64,000 nt of DNA from Paraktedonobacter sp039923935. Lineage in GTDB: Bacteria > Chloroflexota > Ktedonobacteria > Ktedonobacterales > Ktedonobacteraceae. Positions 10,026 to 19,253 of this stretch are shown in pieces (position 1 is the first letter of the stretch; each line of letters begins with the position of its first letter). The position numbers and the translations under genes were made by a program. The stretch spans positions 1 to 64,000 of the forward strand of contig JBDTBU010000195.1 in assembly GCA_039923935.1 (NCBI GenBank), written 5' to 3'. The notes beneath the pieces were generated by a model. The model was given only the letters and a program-made list of their open reading frames with translations, was not told the origin of the DNA and did no database searches.

Positions 10026-10062
10026 AAAAGTACCTCCCTAGGAAACTCCTCCGGCATGGAGA

Positions 10063-10800
10063 TTAAGATGACACGTCACGTCGATTGACAATCCGGCCAT
10101 CAAGAAGATCGATACCACCATCGGCACGCTGGGCTAGGTCACGATCATGCGTCACATAGATGATGGTTTTCCCCTGGCGACCCAAATCTGCTAGTAAGTC
10201 GAAGACCTGCTGCGCGTTCTGGGAATCCAGATTGCCAGTCGGTTCATCAGCTACCAACACCGGTGGGTTATTCACCAGGGCACGCGCAATGGCGACGCGT
10301 TGTTGCTGCCCTCCCGAAAGCTCGCTGGGCAGGCGCTTCATATACTGCTCCATCCCGACCAGTTGCAGACATTCCTCGGTACGCACGCGCCACTGGCGAC
10401 GGGGTAGCACTTGCCCCAGTTCGAGCGCCATCAATACATTCTCCTGGGCTGTCAATGTGGGCAAGAGTTGGAAGAACTGAAAGACAATGCCAACATTGTG
10501 GCCACGCCACTTTGCTAGACGATTCTCGCTCATCTTCTGCAGAACTTTGCCGTCAAAGAGCACCTGACCTGAACTAGCACTGTCGATGCCAGTCAAGATG
10601 TTGAGGAGCGTTGATTTGCCACTGCCTGACGGTCCATTGATAGAAAAAAGTGTCCCTTTTGGGATCGAGAAGGAGAGAGCATCAAGGATCACTGTTTTGG
10701 TGAAACGACTTGTAATCACCTTTGAAACATTCTCAACGCTGACCTGAATCGTATCAGCAGCTTGTGCACTATGTGCAGGTGGAGGTCCAACAGTTGCCAT
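10063..10800 (-). CDS. ABC transporter ATPase, MacB/LolD type
   Basis: This 245-residue nucleotide-binding subunit has Walker A GPSGSGKST, the ABC signature LSGGQQQR, Walker B VLVADEPTGN and the switch histidine in YVTHD. The region after Walker A and the Q-loop (FQFFQLLPTLTAQENV) are typical of the ATPases that drive FtsX-type permeases. It is the first gene of the minus-strand operon running through the permease, the thioesterase and the diiron oxidase. About 130 bp separate it from the end of the second ABC system, so it may have its own promoter. Confidence 0.95.
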   Translation of the reverse strand: MATVGPPPAHSAQAADTIQVSVENVSKVITSRFTKTVILDALSFSIPKGTLFSINGPSGSGKSTLLNILTGIDSASSGQVLFDGKVLQKMSENRLAKWRGHNVGIVFQFFQLLPTLTAQENVLMALELGQVLPRRQWRVRTEECLQLVGMEQYMKRLPSELSGGQQQRVAIARALVNNPPVLVADEPTGNLDSQNAQQVFDLLADLGRQGKTIIYVTHDRDLAQRADGGIDLLDGRIVNRRDVSS

Positions 10801-10934
10801 ATAGTATTCCTTTCTTGCTTAGAGTCTTCTTGCACGTTCGAGAGTCAACTCACTGACGGCTATCGAGGTAGCCTTCAAACGTTTACCAACATTGTCCTCT
10901 GTCCTTCCTTGGAAGGGAAAATGTCCTTCTGATG

Positions 10935-11723
10935 CTAGTACTGGCTCAGGGAACCCTGTTGCTTGGCAACCCGTTCACTGTATTTGAAGAGCACCCATCC
11001 GATAATCAAGTACACGGAGGAGTTCACAATTAACCAGATCAGACTCTTATTATCCCACACTGTTATAAGCGATTGCCCGTTTAATAAGACATTGCGCAAC
11101 ACATCGATGCCCTGCGTAATGGGGAGTGTTCTGGCAAAAAACGCCAGCCAGGGTGGGAAGTGAGTAATTGGCAGAAGGGAGCCAGTTAGGAAGAGTAGCG
11201 CATTCTGGATGAGATCGGCGAGCGCATCAACCTGTTTAAAGATCAGAGTCAGTCCACCAAGGATGAGGGCGAAGCCGAAAAGTCCAGCCAAAGTCAAGCC
11301 CATAATCACCAGGCCTTCCCAACGCAGAGGAATGGAAATACCAAGGAGCAGGGCCAACGCAATGCTTGTCAACAAAACCATGATGGTTGTGGTGAGTAAG
11401 GTAGCCAGAACACGCCCTAAAATCAGTATCTCCGTGCGTGCGGGCGTCATGTACATCTGCTCAAGTGTGCCCGCCTGAGCTTCCCCAACGAGGTCCGCAC
11501 CAGTGCTCATAATGATGATACGTGCATAGAGCCAGACGACATAGCCAAGAAACAGCACGGTTAATTGTTGGGGATTGAATTGACCATTGCCCAGAAAAAA
11601 GCTCGCACCAACGAAAATGATGCCAATCACCAACAGTTGAGTGAGAACGTTAAATTTGTAATCCCAGATGATTAAGAAACGTTTGTACGTTTCATTGAAC
11701 ATAGCTAGCAATGAGATGCTCAT
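10935..11723 (-). CDS. ABC-2 type transporter permease
   Basis: This is a membrane subunit with six predicted helices, ABC-2 family (DrrB/NodJ-like). I place the start at 11723 (MSISLLAMFNETYKRF) because AGAAGGGAG lies 6 nt upstream and an earlier start would only read through the 3' part of the ATPase gene. The sequence GEAQAGTLEQMYMTP is the conserved cytoplasmic loop of this family. The gene overlaps the end of its ATPase partner by 32 bp, which suggests translational coupling. It probably forms an exporter with that ATPase. Confidence 0.9.
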   Translation of the reverse strand: MSISLLAMFNETYKRFLIIWDYKFNVLTQLLVIGIIFVGASFFLGNGQFNPQQLTVLFLGYVVWLYARIIIMSTGADLVGEAQAGTLEQMYMTPARTEILILGRVLATLLTTTIMVLLTSIALALLLGISIPLRWEGLVIMGLTLAGLFGFALILGGLTLIFKQVDALADLIQNALLFLTGSLLPITHFPPWLAFFARTLPITQGIDVLRNVLLNGQSLITVWDNKSLIWLIVNSSVYLIIGWVLFKYSERVAKQQGSLSQY

Positions 11724-12732
11724 GTTGTTCTCCCTTCTCGCCTTCACTGGCACTTTTCTCTTTCTCTCCAAGAATCTGCTCACCACCGTCCAGCAACTGG
11801 ACAAAAATCTCTTCCAGATTGGGCTGGACGCGTGTGACAGACAACAGAGGAAGATCGTGGCTATGGATAGTGTTGAGGTATGTATACAGGATGCTCTGGT
11901 CAGCAATGCTTCCAGTCAGCGTGGTCTCATCATTTTCCGTGGCGATAGTTAAGCCCTCAAACCAATCTACATTCTGCACATCTCCTTTGAGTCGGATCTG
12001 ATAGTGTTCCTGGCGGAAAAGATGTAACAGTTCTGCTAATGGTCGATTCGTCAGCAGACACCCCTTACGTATGATAGCCACGCGGTCACAAAGTTCTTCA
12101 GCCATATCCAGTTGGTGGGTAGTGAGTACAACGGTTTTCCCTTGCTCTTTGGTCAAGCGCTGAATCCATTCTTTGACGGTACGGGCAGCTTGGATATCCA
12201 GGCCCAAAGTTGGCTCGTCTAGTAGAACAATCGACGGATTACCGATTAGAGCACAGGCGATAGCTACTTTTTGTTGCATACCACGAGAAAAGGTACGAAT
12301 GGGATCGTTGCGTCTCCCCCAGAGATCGAGTTCGCCTAGCAACTCTTTGGCGTGCGCTTTGAGTTCTTTACCCCAACAACCTTTCAGGTGTCCGAAGTAC
12401 ATTAGATTTTGCCATGCTGTCAGACGCCAATACACGTTGCGAGTTCCTTCCAGGACCGCGCCTATCTGGTACATGGCCGCGCGACGTTCACGTAAAACGT
12501 CATGACCACCAATGCGGACCTGCCCGGTCGTGGGGGTGACCAGTCCACACATCATTTTAATGGTGGTGGTTTTTCCAGCACCATTGGCACCAAGAAAACC
12601 AAAAACCTGCCCAGTCTCGACCACGAGATTGAGGTTGTCTACAGCTGTAACTGTTTCTCGGCGAGCAACTGGGTAGACTTTACTCAGCCCTGTGATCTCA
12701 ATCGCGGCGGGTGATAGACCGCTTGTTTTCAT
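11692..12732 (-). CDS. ABC transporter ATPase, DrrA-like
   Basis: This ATPase of about 346 residues has Walker A GANGAGKTT, the signature FSRGMQQK, Walker B IVLLDEPTLGLD and the switch LTTHQ. A C-terminal extension of about 110 residues ends in LEEIFVQLL, as in ABC-2 exporter ATPases. The ATG at 12732 has AAGGAG 9 nt upstream and begins MKTSGLSPAAIEITGLSKVY. An upstream TTG would add seven residues but runs through that ribosome site. It heads a minus-strand unit, divergent from the LanB-like gene, so the 250 bp between them should hold promoters in both directions. Confidence 0.94.
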   Translation of the reverse strand: MKTSGLSPAAIEITGLSKVYPVARRETVTAVDNLNLVVETGQVFGFLGANGAGKTTTIKMMCGLVTPTTGQVRIGGHDVLRERRAAMYQIGAVLEGTRNVYWRLTAWQNLMYFGHLKGCWGKELKAHAKELLGELDLWGRRNDPIRTFSRGMQQKVAIACALIGNPSIVLLDEPTLGLDIQAARTVKEWIQRLTKEQGKTVVLTTHQLDMAEELCDRVAIIRKGCLLTNRPLAELLHLFRQEHYQIRLKGDVQNVDWFEGLTIATENDETTLTGSIADQSILYTYLNTIHSHDLPLLSVTRVQPNLEEIFVQLLDGGEQILGEKEKSASEGEKGEQHEHLIASYVQ

Positions 12733-12981
12733 AGTGGAATGCTCCTTCTTCAACTTTCATTACTCAATAATCGCCTTATCATAAGGGTACTTTGCCAATA
12801 GGGCGCTGTCATGTTGAAGGGGTAGTATTTTTTATACGGGAAGGAGGGTAATATGATTGATGCTAAACATCGTAGAGAAAATACGCTTGCCAGGGCATGA
12901 CAATACGCTCTCTGACAAGTATCTTTTGAAAGAGGGTTTTTTGACAGTTGCTTGTTCATACGTTTGGAAAGGCAATCGAGT

Positions 12982-15636
12982 ATGCATAATGATCAGAGCC
13001 ACGCCGGGTTCCTGGCTTTGCAGATAGAGCAGATAGGGGACAGTAACCTGGGACAAGCAGCCGCTGGATTGCCAGAGCACTTGGTTCCCCTGGATGCTGA
13101 GCAGTGGGATCTCTGGCGCTTTGTCTGTTTGCGAGGCGCTGGTTTCCCGGCCCGGCAGGCGCTCGATCTCTCGGCTCCCGCGTGTACCGCTCTTGTAGAT
13201 CAGCTTATTTTAGCCGAAGAAGAGTATACGCGCACACAGGCTGCTACGCTGGAAGCACTCAACAGCGAACTGATGTATGCGACTGGAGAGCGACATGCGC
13301 AACTTGTACAAGCCTTTCGAACCATCAGCAAACTTCGCCCTCCGCAAGCATTTTCACTCGCGATCCCTGCTTGTGATGGGATAGATGCCTTACAAGTCGT
13401 TTATGAACGTCTAGTCAGGCTTCAGACGGAACTGCCAAACGCTTTTGAAGCTGCGATGCTGACTATAGCGCGTGTGGTACAGACGCTGGCTGGCGATGAT
13501 CGCTTCCGAGAAGCCGTGACATGGCAGAACCGCCAAGCGCTCCAGACTGGGTTTGAAACGCTTTTACGCTCTACACCTGAGCAAATTGTGAACCAGGCCA
13601 AACGGCGCAGGAATGGAACCCTGGTCGCGAACTATATCCAGCGTTATGCGCTCAAAAATGATAGTATTGGCTTCTTTGGTCCAATAGGCTGTGCTACACT
13701 TACTGCATCGGATGTGGCTATTTCAGTTTGTCCTGGTCCTCAGCTTCTGGAGAAGCGTACCGTCTATTTCGAGGGCTGGTGCATGGAAGAATTGGCCGCA
13801 GCTTTGGTGAGAGAGAATCAACAGTTGCTCTGCTGGTGCGCACCGCGTCAAATGCCACATCTGTATCTTGCTGGCACGCAACTCGCGCTCCCTTTTGCCC
13901 CTCCAATTAAGCTCTCCATCAGTCAAGCAGCAGTATTTGAAGCCTGTACGGGCTTTCACTCAGCGCGATCAATCGCCAGAAGGCTGCTCCTCAATCATTC
14001 CACAAACGGATTGCAAAATGAGGCCCAGGTCTACACCATTCTCGATCAGCTCTGCGCCAGCAAACGTATTGTATGGGCGCTGGAGATCCCTCCTGAGGGC
14101 AATGCTCCCGAACAAGCATTACGCTACTGGCTAGAGCGCATCGAAGAGAAGGATCTACGTGAGAAGTCCCTGGCCTCCCTGGAACGCCTGGAACAGGCCC
14201 GCACTGCGGTTTCTCATGCCGCTGGAGATCCCGTCCGGCTGGATGAGGCTCTGGCAAAATTAGAGACAGAGTTTGTTGAACTGACCAGTAAGACGGCAAC
14301 GCGTGCGGAGGGGAAAACCTATGCTGGTCGTACGCTTGTCTATGAAGATTGTCGTCGGGCTATCGATGTGACTTTTGGGCCTGACCTGGTTCGGGCTATG
14401 CGCGAACCTCTGCCCCTGCTACTCACGAGTGCGCGTTGGTATACCTATGAAATTGCGAAGCTCTATGAGCAAGCTTTCATCGATGCTTTTCTCGAATTGT
14501 CCTCTGACTCTGACTCTGCTACGGTCAATCTCACGGATTTCTGGCTGTGGATGCAACCATTTTTCTATGATGATGAACAGCGTCTCAGCGACCTCATCCT
14601 ACCGGAGTTTCAGCAGCACTGGCTGGAGATTTTCGCGCTCACAGACGAGCAGCGGAATCTGCATCAGCTCGTGTACCGTGCCAGCGACTTGCGGGAGCGT
14701 GTTCTCCAACGTTTTTCTGCGCCAGCTCCAGGCTGGAATGCAGCCTGCTATCATAGCCCTGACCTATTACTTGATGCCAAAGATGTTGAGGCCATTCAGA
14801 GGGGAGATTATCAGGTCGTTCTAGGTGAGTTGCATATTGCTATGAATACGCTACAAATTACGGCCTTTCTTGCTCAACATCCTACTCCTGAGGACATCCT
14901 CCAGGCAGTAGCCCTTGATGTGCCCGCACCGCGCGTGTTGCCAATCCTCTCGAAAGATCTGTTTCCTATTTACCGGCTCCGTCCCTCCCTAGTAACGCCC
15001 AAAGATTTTTACCTGGTGTATACACCAGATGTGTGCGCCCCAATTGCAACTCCTGCAACTGTCTTAACGCTGAGTTCCCTGGTGGTTGAGGAGAGGGATG
15101 GTAGGCTCGTTGCGCGAACACGCGATGACCTCTACTGTTTCGAGTTGATCGAAGTATTTGCCGAATTCCTCTCACGCTTGATCTATGGGTCCTTTAAAAT
15201 GTTCCCACCAAGCAAACACATGCCGCGAATAACTATCGATCAGATGGTCGTGAGCCGCGAGGCTTGGTATTTCGCGCCCCAGGATCTTGTTTTTGCAAAT
15301 GAGAAAACTCCCCTGGAGCGCTTTATAGCAACTCGGCGCTGGGCGCAAAGAAATGAGATGCCGCGCTTCATTTTTGTCAAAGTGGCAACCGAGCCGAAGC
15401 CATGCTTTATTGATTTTGACAGTCCAATGTATGTTGAGGTGTTCTTAAAGATGGTGCGTCAGGATATGCGTAAAGATCCTGCAATGCTCTCGTTGGCGAT
15501 TACTGAGATGCTGCCAACTCCTGATCGGCTCTGGTTGCAGGATAGAGATGGTGAGCATTATACCAGTGAATTACGTTTTGTTGCTGTTGATCACGTCTCT
15601 TGTTATGCGAGTAAGGAGGCTGAAATGCGCATATAG
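12982..15636 (+). CDS. LanB-like (lantibiotic dehydratase family) protein
   Basis: This protein of about 884 residues has the architecture of lantibiotic dehydratase N-terminal (tRNA-dependent glutamylation) proteins. The family region RYALKNDSIGFFGPIG is near residue 225. A C-terminal stretch, RWAQRNEMPRFIFVKVATEP followed by CFIDFDSPMYVE, matches the end of the subgroup found in NRPS clusters. LanB relatives use aminoacyl-tRNA either to activate Ser/Thr for dehydration or, as PEARL enzymes, to add an amino acid to a peptide. I see no separate elimination domain (SpaB_C type) and no precursor peptide nearby. The ATG at 12982 follows GGAAAGG; a TTG at 12952 is less likely. The MbtH gene follows 103 bp later. 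The exact reaction is unknown. Confidence 0.82.
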   Translation: MHNDQSHAGFLALQIEQIGDSNLGQAAAGLPEHLVPLDAEQWDLWRFVCLRGAGFPARQALDLSAPACTALVDQLILAEEEYTRTQAATLEALNSELMYATGERHAQLVQAFRTISKLRPPQAFSLAIPACDGIDALQVVYERLVRLQTELPNAFEAAMLTIARVVQTLAGDDRFREAVTWQNRQALQTGFETLLRSTPEQIVNQAKRRRNGTLVANYIQRYALKNDSIGFFGPIGCATLTASDVAISVCPGPQLLEKRTVYFEGWCMEELAAALVRENQQLLCWCAPRQMPHLYLAGTQLALPFAPPIKLSISQAAVFEACTGFHSARSIARRLLLNHSTNGLQNEAQVYTILDQLCASKRIVWALEIPPEGNAPEQALRYWLERIEEKDLREKSLASLERLEQARTAVSHAAGDPVRLDEALAKLETEFVELTSKTATRAEGKTYAGRTLVYEDCRRAIDVTFGPDLVRAMREPLPLLLTSARWYTYEIAKLYEQAFIDAFLELSSDSDSATVNLTDFWLWMQPFFYDDEQRLSDLILPEFQQHWLEIFALTDEQRNLHQLVYRASDLRERVLQRFSAPAPGWNAACYHSPDLLLDAKDVEAIQRGDYQVVLGELHIAMNTLQITAFLAQHPTPEDILQAVALDVPAPRVLPILSKDLFPIYRLRPSLVTPKDFYLVYTPDVCAPIATPATVLTLSSLVVEERDGRLVARTRDDLYCFELIEVFAEFLSRLIYGSFKMFPPSKHMPRITIDQMVVSREAWYFAPQDLVFANEKTPLERFIATRRWAQRNEMPRFIFVKVATEPKPCFIDFDSPMYVEVFLKMVRQDMRKDPAMLSLAITEMLPTPDRLWLQDRDGEHYTSELRFVAVDHVSCYASKEAEMRI

Positions 15637-15739
15637 CAAAATATGGATAGGAAAGTTCGGCGTGTTGCCGATGGCAGTTTTTGACAATACGACAAAGGGC
15701 GAGGGTATCTCGCTGTTCTGAGAAAAGAGAGCTATTCAG

Positions 15740-15964
15740 ATGATAAGAGATGAAAAAGAAGATACTACGATTTACAAAGTAGTTGTAAATCACGAGGAGC
15801 AATATTCGATCTGGCCTATTGAACGTGAGAATCCATCGGGTTGGAGAGATGGAGGGAAAAGTGGGATGAGGGAAGAGTGTCTGTTGCATATTAAAGAAGT
15901 ATGGACAGACATGCGTCCGCTTAGTGTGAGAGAGAAAATGCAGCAGTCAGCTACGAAAGGATGA
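15740..15964 (+). CDS. MbtH-like NRPS accessory protein
   Basis: This 74-residue protein carries the MbtH signature in order: SIWP at 23-26, P32-S-G-W35, and ECLLHIKEVWTDMRP at 46-60, including the three conserved tryptophans. MbtH proteins bind adenylation domains and help their folding or activity. The most likely partner is the A domain of the NRPS at 835-5445, or the one truncated at the left edge. The C-terminus is slightly longer than usual. The next gene starts 10 bp later, so they are cotranscribed. Confidence 0.93.
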   Translation: MIRDEKEDTTIYKVVVNHEEQYSIWPIERENPSGWRDGGKSGMREECLLHIKEVWTDMRPLSVREKMQQSATKG

Positions 15965-15974
15965 GTATTATATA

Positions 15975-17024
15975 ATGATAAGCAGAGATGAGGATGCTAT
16001 TCTGTACCTTTGCAGGCAAGATGTAGAGCACCTCTGTACAAAAATTGATAGCATCGCTGTTCTACGAGAGGTTTTTTCACTCCATGCTTCTCGTCAAACC
16101 ATTCTTCCCGACGAGGCCTATCTTGGTTGGACAAACGTTCACCAAGAAAATGTCAGGAGCTTGAATATGCCAGCCTATGTGGGGGGAACCTTCGATATAG
16201 CTGGTACTAAAGTCATCAATGGCAACATTTCCAATCCCACACGAGGTGTTCCGCGTGCAAGCGGCATGACCTTATTGCTTGATCCAATTTCAGCACGTAT
16301 TTGCGCAATTATGGAAGGAGCCTACCTTTCTAGCTTGCGTACTGCCAGCGTAACAGCCCTCGCAGTAGATTTGCTGAAAGGCGATGATATTCAGTGTCTG
16401 GGTATTATTGGTGCTGGAATTCTCGCTCAAGCGCATATTGAACTGCTATTGCGGCATCTACATTCATTAGAGACAATTTATATATATGATACGAATCAAC
16501 AGCGCGTTGTAGAATTGGGACTACTTCTGGCCCCTTTGCTTGAAGCACATCATGTAGTTTGGCAATGTATGCTATCTGCGGAGGCTGCTATTCGTTCGGC
16601 ACAGTTAATCATCCCCGTGACAACAACAACAACAAGTTACATTCCTTTTGTCTGGCTTCAGGCGGGAGCAATCGTGGTGAATGTTTCGCTAGATGATGTT
16701 ATGCCAGATGTTATTTTGCAAGCGCAGAGTGTGGTCGTCGATGACTGGTTTCTCGTCAGAAACGATACTCGTCGTTTGCTGGGTCGGATGTATCATGAAG
16801 GGAAAATTATTGGGCCAGATGACGAAAGAGAACCAATGAATGGGCAAAGGAAAATCAATGCCCAACTTGGGGAGCTTGTGCTAGAAACAAAGGTTGGTCG
16901 CCGTGATCGGCAGGATATTATCCTTGTAAATCCTTTTGGGCTGGCGATTGAAGATGTCGCCCTGGCACAACGGGTCTATCAGAAGGCTCAGGAACTAGGT
17001 GTGGGAAGAAAGCTCGCCCATTAG
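15975..17024 (+). CDS. ornithine cyclodeaminase / SbnB family dehydrogenase
   Basis: This 349-residue NAD(P)-dependent enzyme belongs to the ornithine cyclodeaminase/mu-crystallin family. The nucleotide-binding turn is GIIGAGILAQAH near 140-150. An N-terminal substrate region includes GTKVINGN and RTASVTALAV. Members cyclise ornithine to proline or, like SbnB, take part in making 2,3-diaminopropionate. In an NRPS operon next to MbtH it probably supplies an unusual amino acid. No SbnA-like partner (a PLP synthase) is visible in the window, so the diaminopropionate reading needs a partner elsewhere. The start ATG lies 10 bp after the MbtH stop. Confidence 0.85.
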   Translation: MISRDEDAILYLCRQDVEHLCTKIDSIAVLREVFSLHASRQTILPDEAYLGWTNVHQENVRSLNMPAYVGGTFDIAGTKVINGNISNPTRGVPRASGMTLLLDPISARICAIMEGAYLSSLRTASVTALAVDLLKGDDIQCLGIIGAGILAQAHIELLLRHLHSLETIYIYDTNQQRVVELGLLLAPLLEAHHVVWQCMLSAEAAIRSAQLIIPVTTTTTSYIPFVWLQAGAIVVNVSLDDVMPDVILQAQSVVVDDWFLVRNDTRRLLGRMYHEGKIIGPDDEREPMNGQRKINAQLGELVLETKVGRRDRQDIILVNPFGLAIEDVALAQRVYQKAQELGVGRKLAH

Positions 17025-17065
17025 AGTCCCGCAGAATCGAGTTGCTTTGTCGTGAAAACGATATT

Positions 17066-17299
17066 TTACGCCAGGAGCGGGCTTACCAGCACACGCACAT
17101 CAGGTGCACCTTGCGGTTCGGGAACATGACACTCACTCACGGAAATCGCGGAGAAATCAGGCAGGTTCGTAGGTGCTTGAGCGTTCATCTCTTTGAGGAA
17201 AGCACGCGTTTGCAGCAATGATTCTGCCGTAAGAGCCAGTGTAGGAAACAGATCAAGCATCGCAACAAGTTCTGCGTTTACAAGATTTCTCGTTGTCAT
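17066..17299 (-). pseudogene. truncated alpha/beta hydrolase (acetyl esterase type), N-terminal piece
   Basis: A clear AAGGAGG ribosome site precedes an ATG at 17299. The 77 residues that follow (LVNAELVAMLDLFPTLALT, then EPQGAPDVRVLV) match the first part of hormone-sensitive-lipase-type acetyl esterases. The frame ends before the HGGG oxyanion motif and the catalytic Ser, Asp and His, so it cannot be active. The rest of the gene is not found toward lower coordinates, where the cyclodeaminase gene begins. This looks like a deletion scar at the edge of the NRPS cluster. Confidence 0.65.
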
Positions 17300-17564
17300 A
17301 GGATCCTCCTTGTGAAATGATAGAAAGGAAACGTCTATCTCGCCCAATTGGTGCTCTTTGTTGAGGTGAGATAATACCTGAGATCGTGTGCCTCTGTTGC
17401 TGCTCAAAGCCAACTGAGCAGCAACAGAGGCATTATATGGTAAGGGAAAACCCCTCATAGCTCTTTTCTGCTATCTCCTCTCGCTAATGTTTCTGGAAAT
17501 CATGCAGGATCTCGCGAAAGTGAGATTGGAAAGTGAAAAAGTGAACAGTCCCCTTTTGAAGTAA

Positions 17565-18403
17565 TTTTCCACTGTGATCGTAGAAGACAGTACATCAATC
17601 ATATTCCCATCGGCTCTTGCAGAAATATGGAAAAAATGTGGGTGAGAGGAAAATACAAGTAATACAGCAATAAAAGCGTCTGTCCGTTGGGATGTAGTAA
17701 CTGGTAAATTAGATGGTTCTCGACTTACCAATGGCCGTATGAATGATCACAAGAGTCTGTTTGAGATAGAAGAATGACCAGAAGGATCAGTGTATATTGC
17801 TGGCTTTGGATTTTTTGCGATTGACCGATTGTGCCGTATAACAAGAGAGAAAAAGGAAAAGATATTTGTCACACGTTTACAATCAAAAATGAACGTATAT
17901 CATCGTTGTGGACATCGCGTTCATCTCGGATAATGGTTATTACCAATATCCACCGTAAATGGGCGAAATATTCGGAAATTCTGGTGCTACTGCGGTTGCG
18001 CTGGCAAATCGAACGGCTCTTTCGGCTCTGGAAGGAAGATGCAAAAATTGATGAATGGCGCACAAAGAAACCATATCGTATTTTGTGTGAATTCTATGCA
18101 AAAACATGTGCCATGATTATCCAACAGCCTTTCATACAGAAGGGGTGTTGGCTCGATCCATTTCGGAGTCTTGTCAAAGCAGCGGACTCCCTTCGCCGTG
18201 AATGTAATCGAATTATGATCGCTTTTTACGAGGGAAATCTTGAAAAGATGGTGCAATCTCTTTTGCATACATTGCAATCTAGATGTCGTGTTGAACGTCG
18301 AGCCGCCTATCCCAGCACAGCCCAGCTTTTGTTAGATGGCCTGGATTGGCAGTTCGAATTGCTCTTATCCGCAAGAGGATCAAGGCGACATTGCCAATGT
18401 TAA
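17565..18403 (+). pseudogene. decayed IS4-family transposase
   Basis: Joining frames gives a recognisable IS4-type DDE transposase. One frame reads VIVEDSTSI with IFPSALAEIW (first Asp region), then RWDVVTGKLDG, then NGRMNDHKSL, then IAGFGFFAIDRL, then FVTRLQSKMNVYH. It is broken by stop codons at 17643 and 17775. A shift near 17930 then moves to another frame with LLRLRWQIERLFRLWKED, the YREK-like region holding the catalytic Glu. The second catalytic Asp is replaced (AGFGFF in place of ADLGFF). The N-terminus and clear terminal repeats are missing. With the truncated esterase it marks the right boundary of the biosynthetic cluster. Confidence 0.8.
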
Positions 18404-18490
18404 GCGAATGTTAATATACTGCACTTTGCTAACTAGATAAAGATAATCGGCGTTGCTAGATGTAGGTGGTAGATTTCGGCACCCTGTCTG

Positions 18491-18540
18491 TTATCTGCTA
18501 ATATGTTCCACTCCGAAAAGTGAAACATATTAGCAGATAA
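18491..18540. repeat. 22-bp stem inverted repeat
   Basis: The arms TTATCTGCTAATATGTT-CACT and their complement pair over 22 bp with one mismatch, around a 6-nt loop (CCGAAA). No T-run follows on either strand. It lies 88 bp after the IS4 remnant and could be a terminator, a lost IS end or a protein-binding site. The flanking stretch 18404-18895 shows no gene. Confidence 0.75.
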
Positions 18541-18895
18541 CTATACCTTACTTCAAACTAAAAATCAAGTATTTATGGATTTATATGGCAAAAAGCTATA
18601 AAATGCTCGTACCCTAGCGTGAACCCATTTTACCACTTACTGCGAACAAATTTTTACTGACGAAAGCTAATAGAGTCTTCAATAGAATTCTGGTTGCTTT
18701 GCAATAACGCGAAAACTGCTCAGTTTACCTCTCAAAAAATCGGTTCAGAAGCACATTTATAGGGCGGGAAATTCTATAAATAATATATTTATGAGTTCAA
18801 TAAAGGTTGCTTTTCCCGGCAGAGAAGTACTACACGCCCTTTTTCTGTGAGAGAAGTGGAATGAGGCAAGGTAGCAAGCGGGGTCATCAACCTTT

Positions 18896-18950
18896 ATTTT
18901 GCCAGCTTATCTGACAGCTTATAAACAGATTTTGCCAGCTTATCTGACAG
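18896..18950. repeat. two 22-nt direct repeats, 33-nt period
   Basis: The 22-nt unit ATTTTGCCAGCTTATCTGACAG occurs at 18896-18917 and, identical, at 18929-18950. It lies about 300 bp upstream of speH in a gene-free stretch (18541-19253). It could be paired operator sites or a small duplication. No family is recognised. Confidence 0.8.
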
Positions 18951-19115
18951 TTATTGGATCGAATTGGGGAGGAGTGACCCGAACAGCGACGAACAAGCAC
19001 ATCATTGTGAATCGGCCTGAGAATTGCCTTCATATGGCTTTCCCAAAATACGCTACTGCCGCATCACATCTGTCTGGAGAGGATGTGATATGATATTTAG
19101 GTAGAAAAAACTTTG

Positions 19116-19136
19116 CATTAGCTTGACAAGCTAATG
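19116..19136. promoter_or_regulatory. palindrome upstream of speH
   Basis: CATTAGCTT-GAC-AAGCTAATG is a perfect 9-bp inverted repeat with a 3-nt centre. It overlaps a TTGACA hexamer at 19123-19128 that could serve as a -35 box, though no good -10 box sits at standard spacing. It looks like an operator over a promoter for the speH-speB operon. Confidence 0.5.
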
Positions 19137-19185
19137 TAAAATATCTTTCAGTGTTGATTTTTGAAAACACAGTGTGTGTTGGAAG

Positions 19186-19205
19186 CACTGCCAGTATTGG
19201 CAGTG
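19186..19205 (+). promoter_or_regulatory. leader hairpin before speH
   Basis: CACTGCCA-GTAT-TGGCAGTG forms an 8-bp hairpin in the likely 5' leader, about 48 nt before the speH start. It could affect message stability or translation. No known polyamine or SAM riboswitch is recognised. Confidence 0.45.
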
Positions 19206-19253
19206 GCGGTGGCACGTCACTTTGGTACAAAATAAGAGGAGAAAACAAAAAAG

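Noticed and set aside
11724..11906. N-terminal extension of the ABC-2 permease
   Set aside because: It runs through the ATPase coding sequence in another frame, and a strong ribosome site precedes the inner ATG at 11723.
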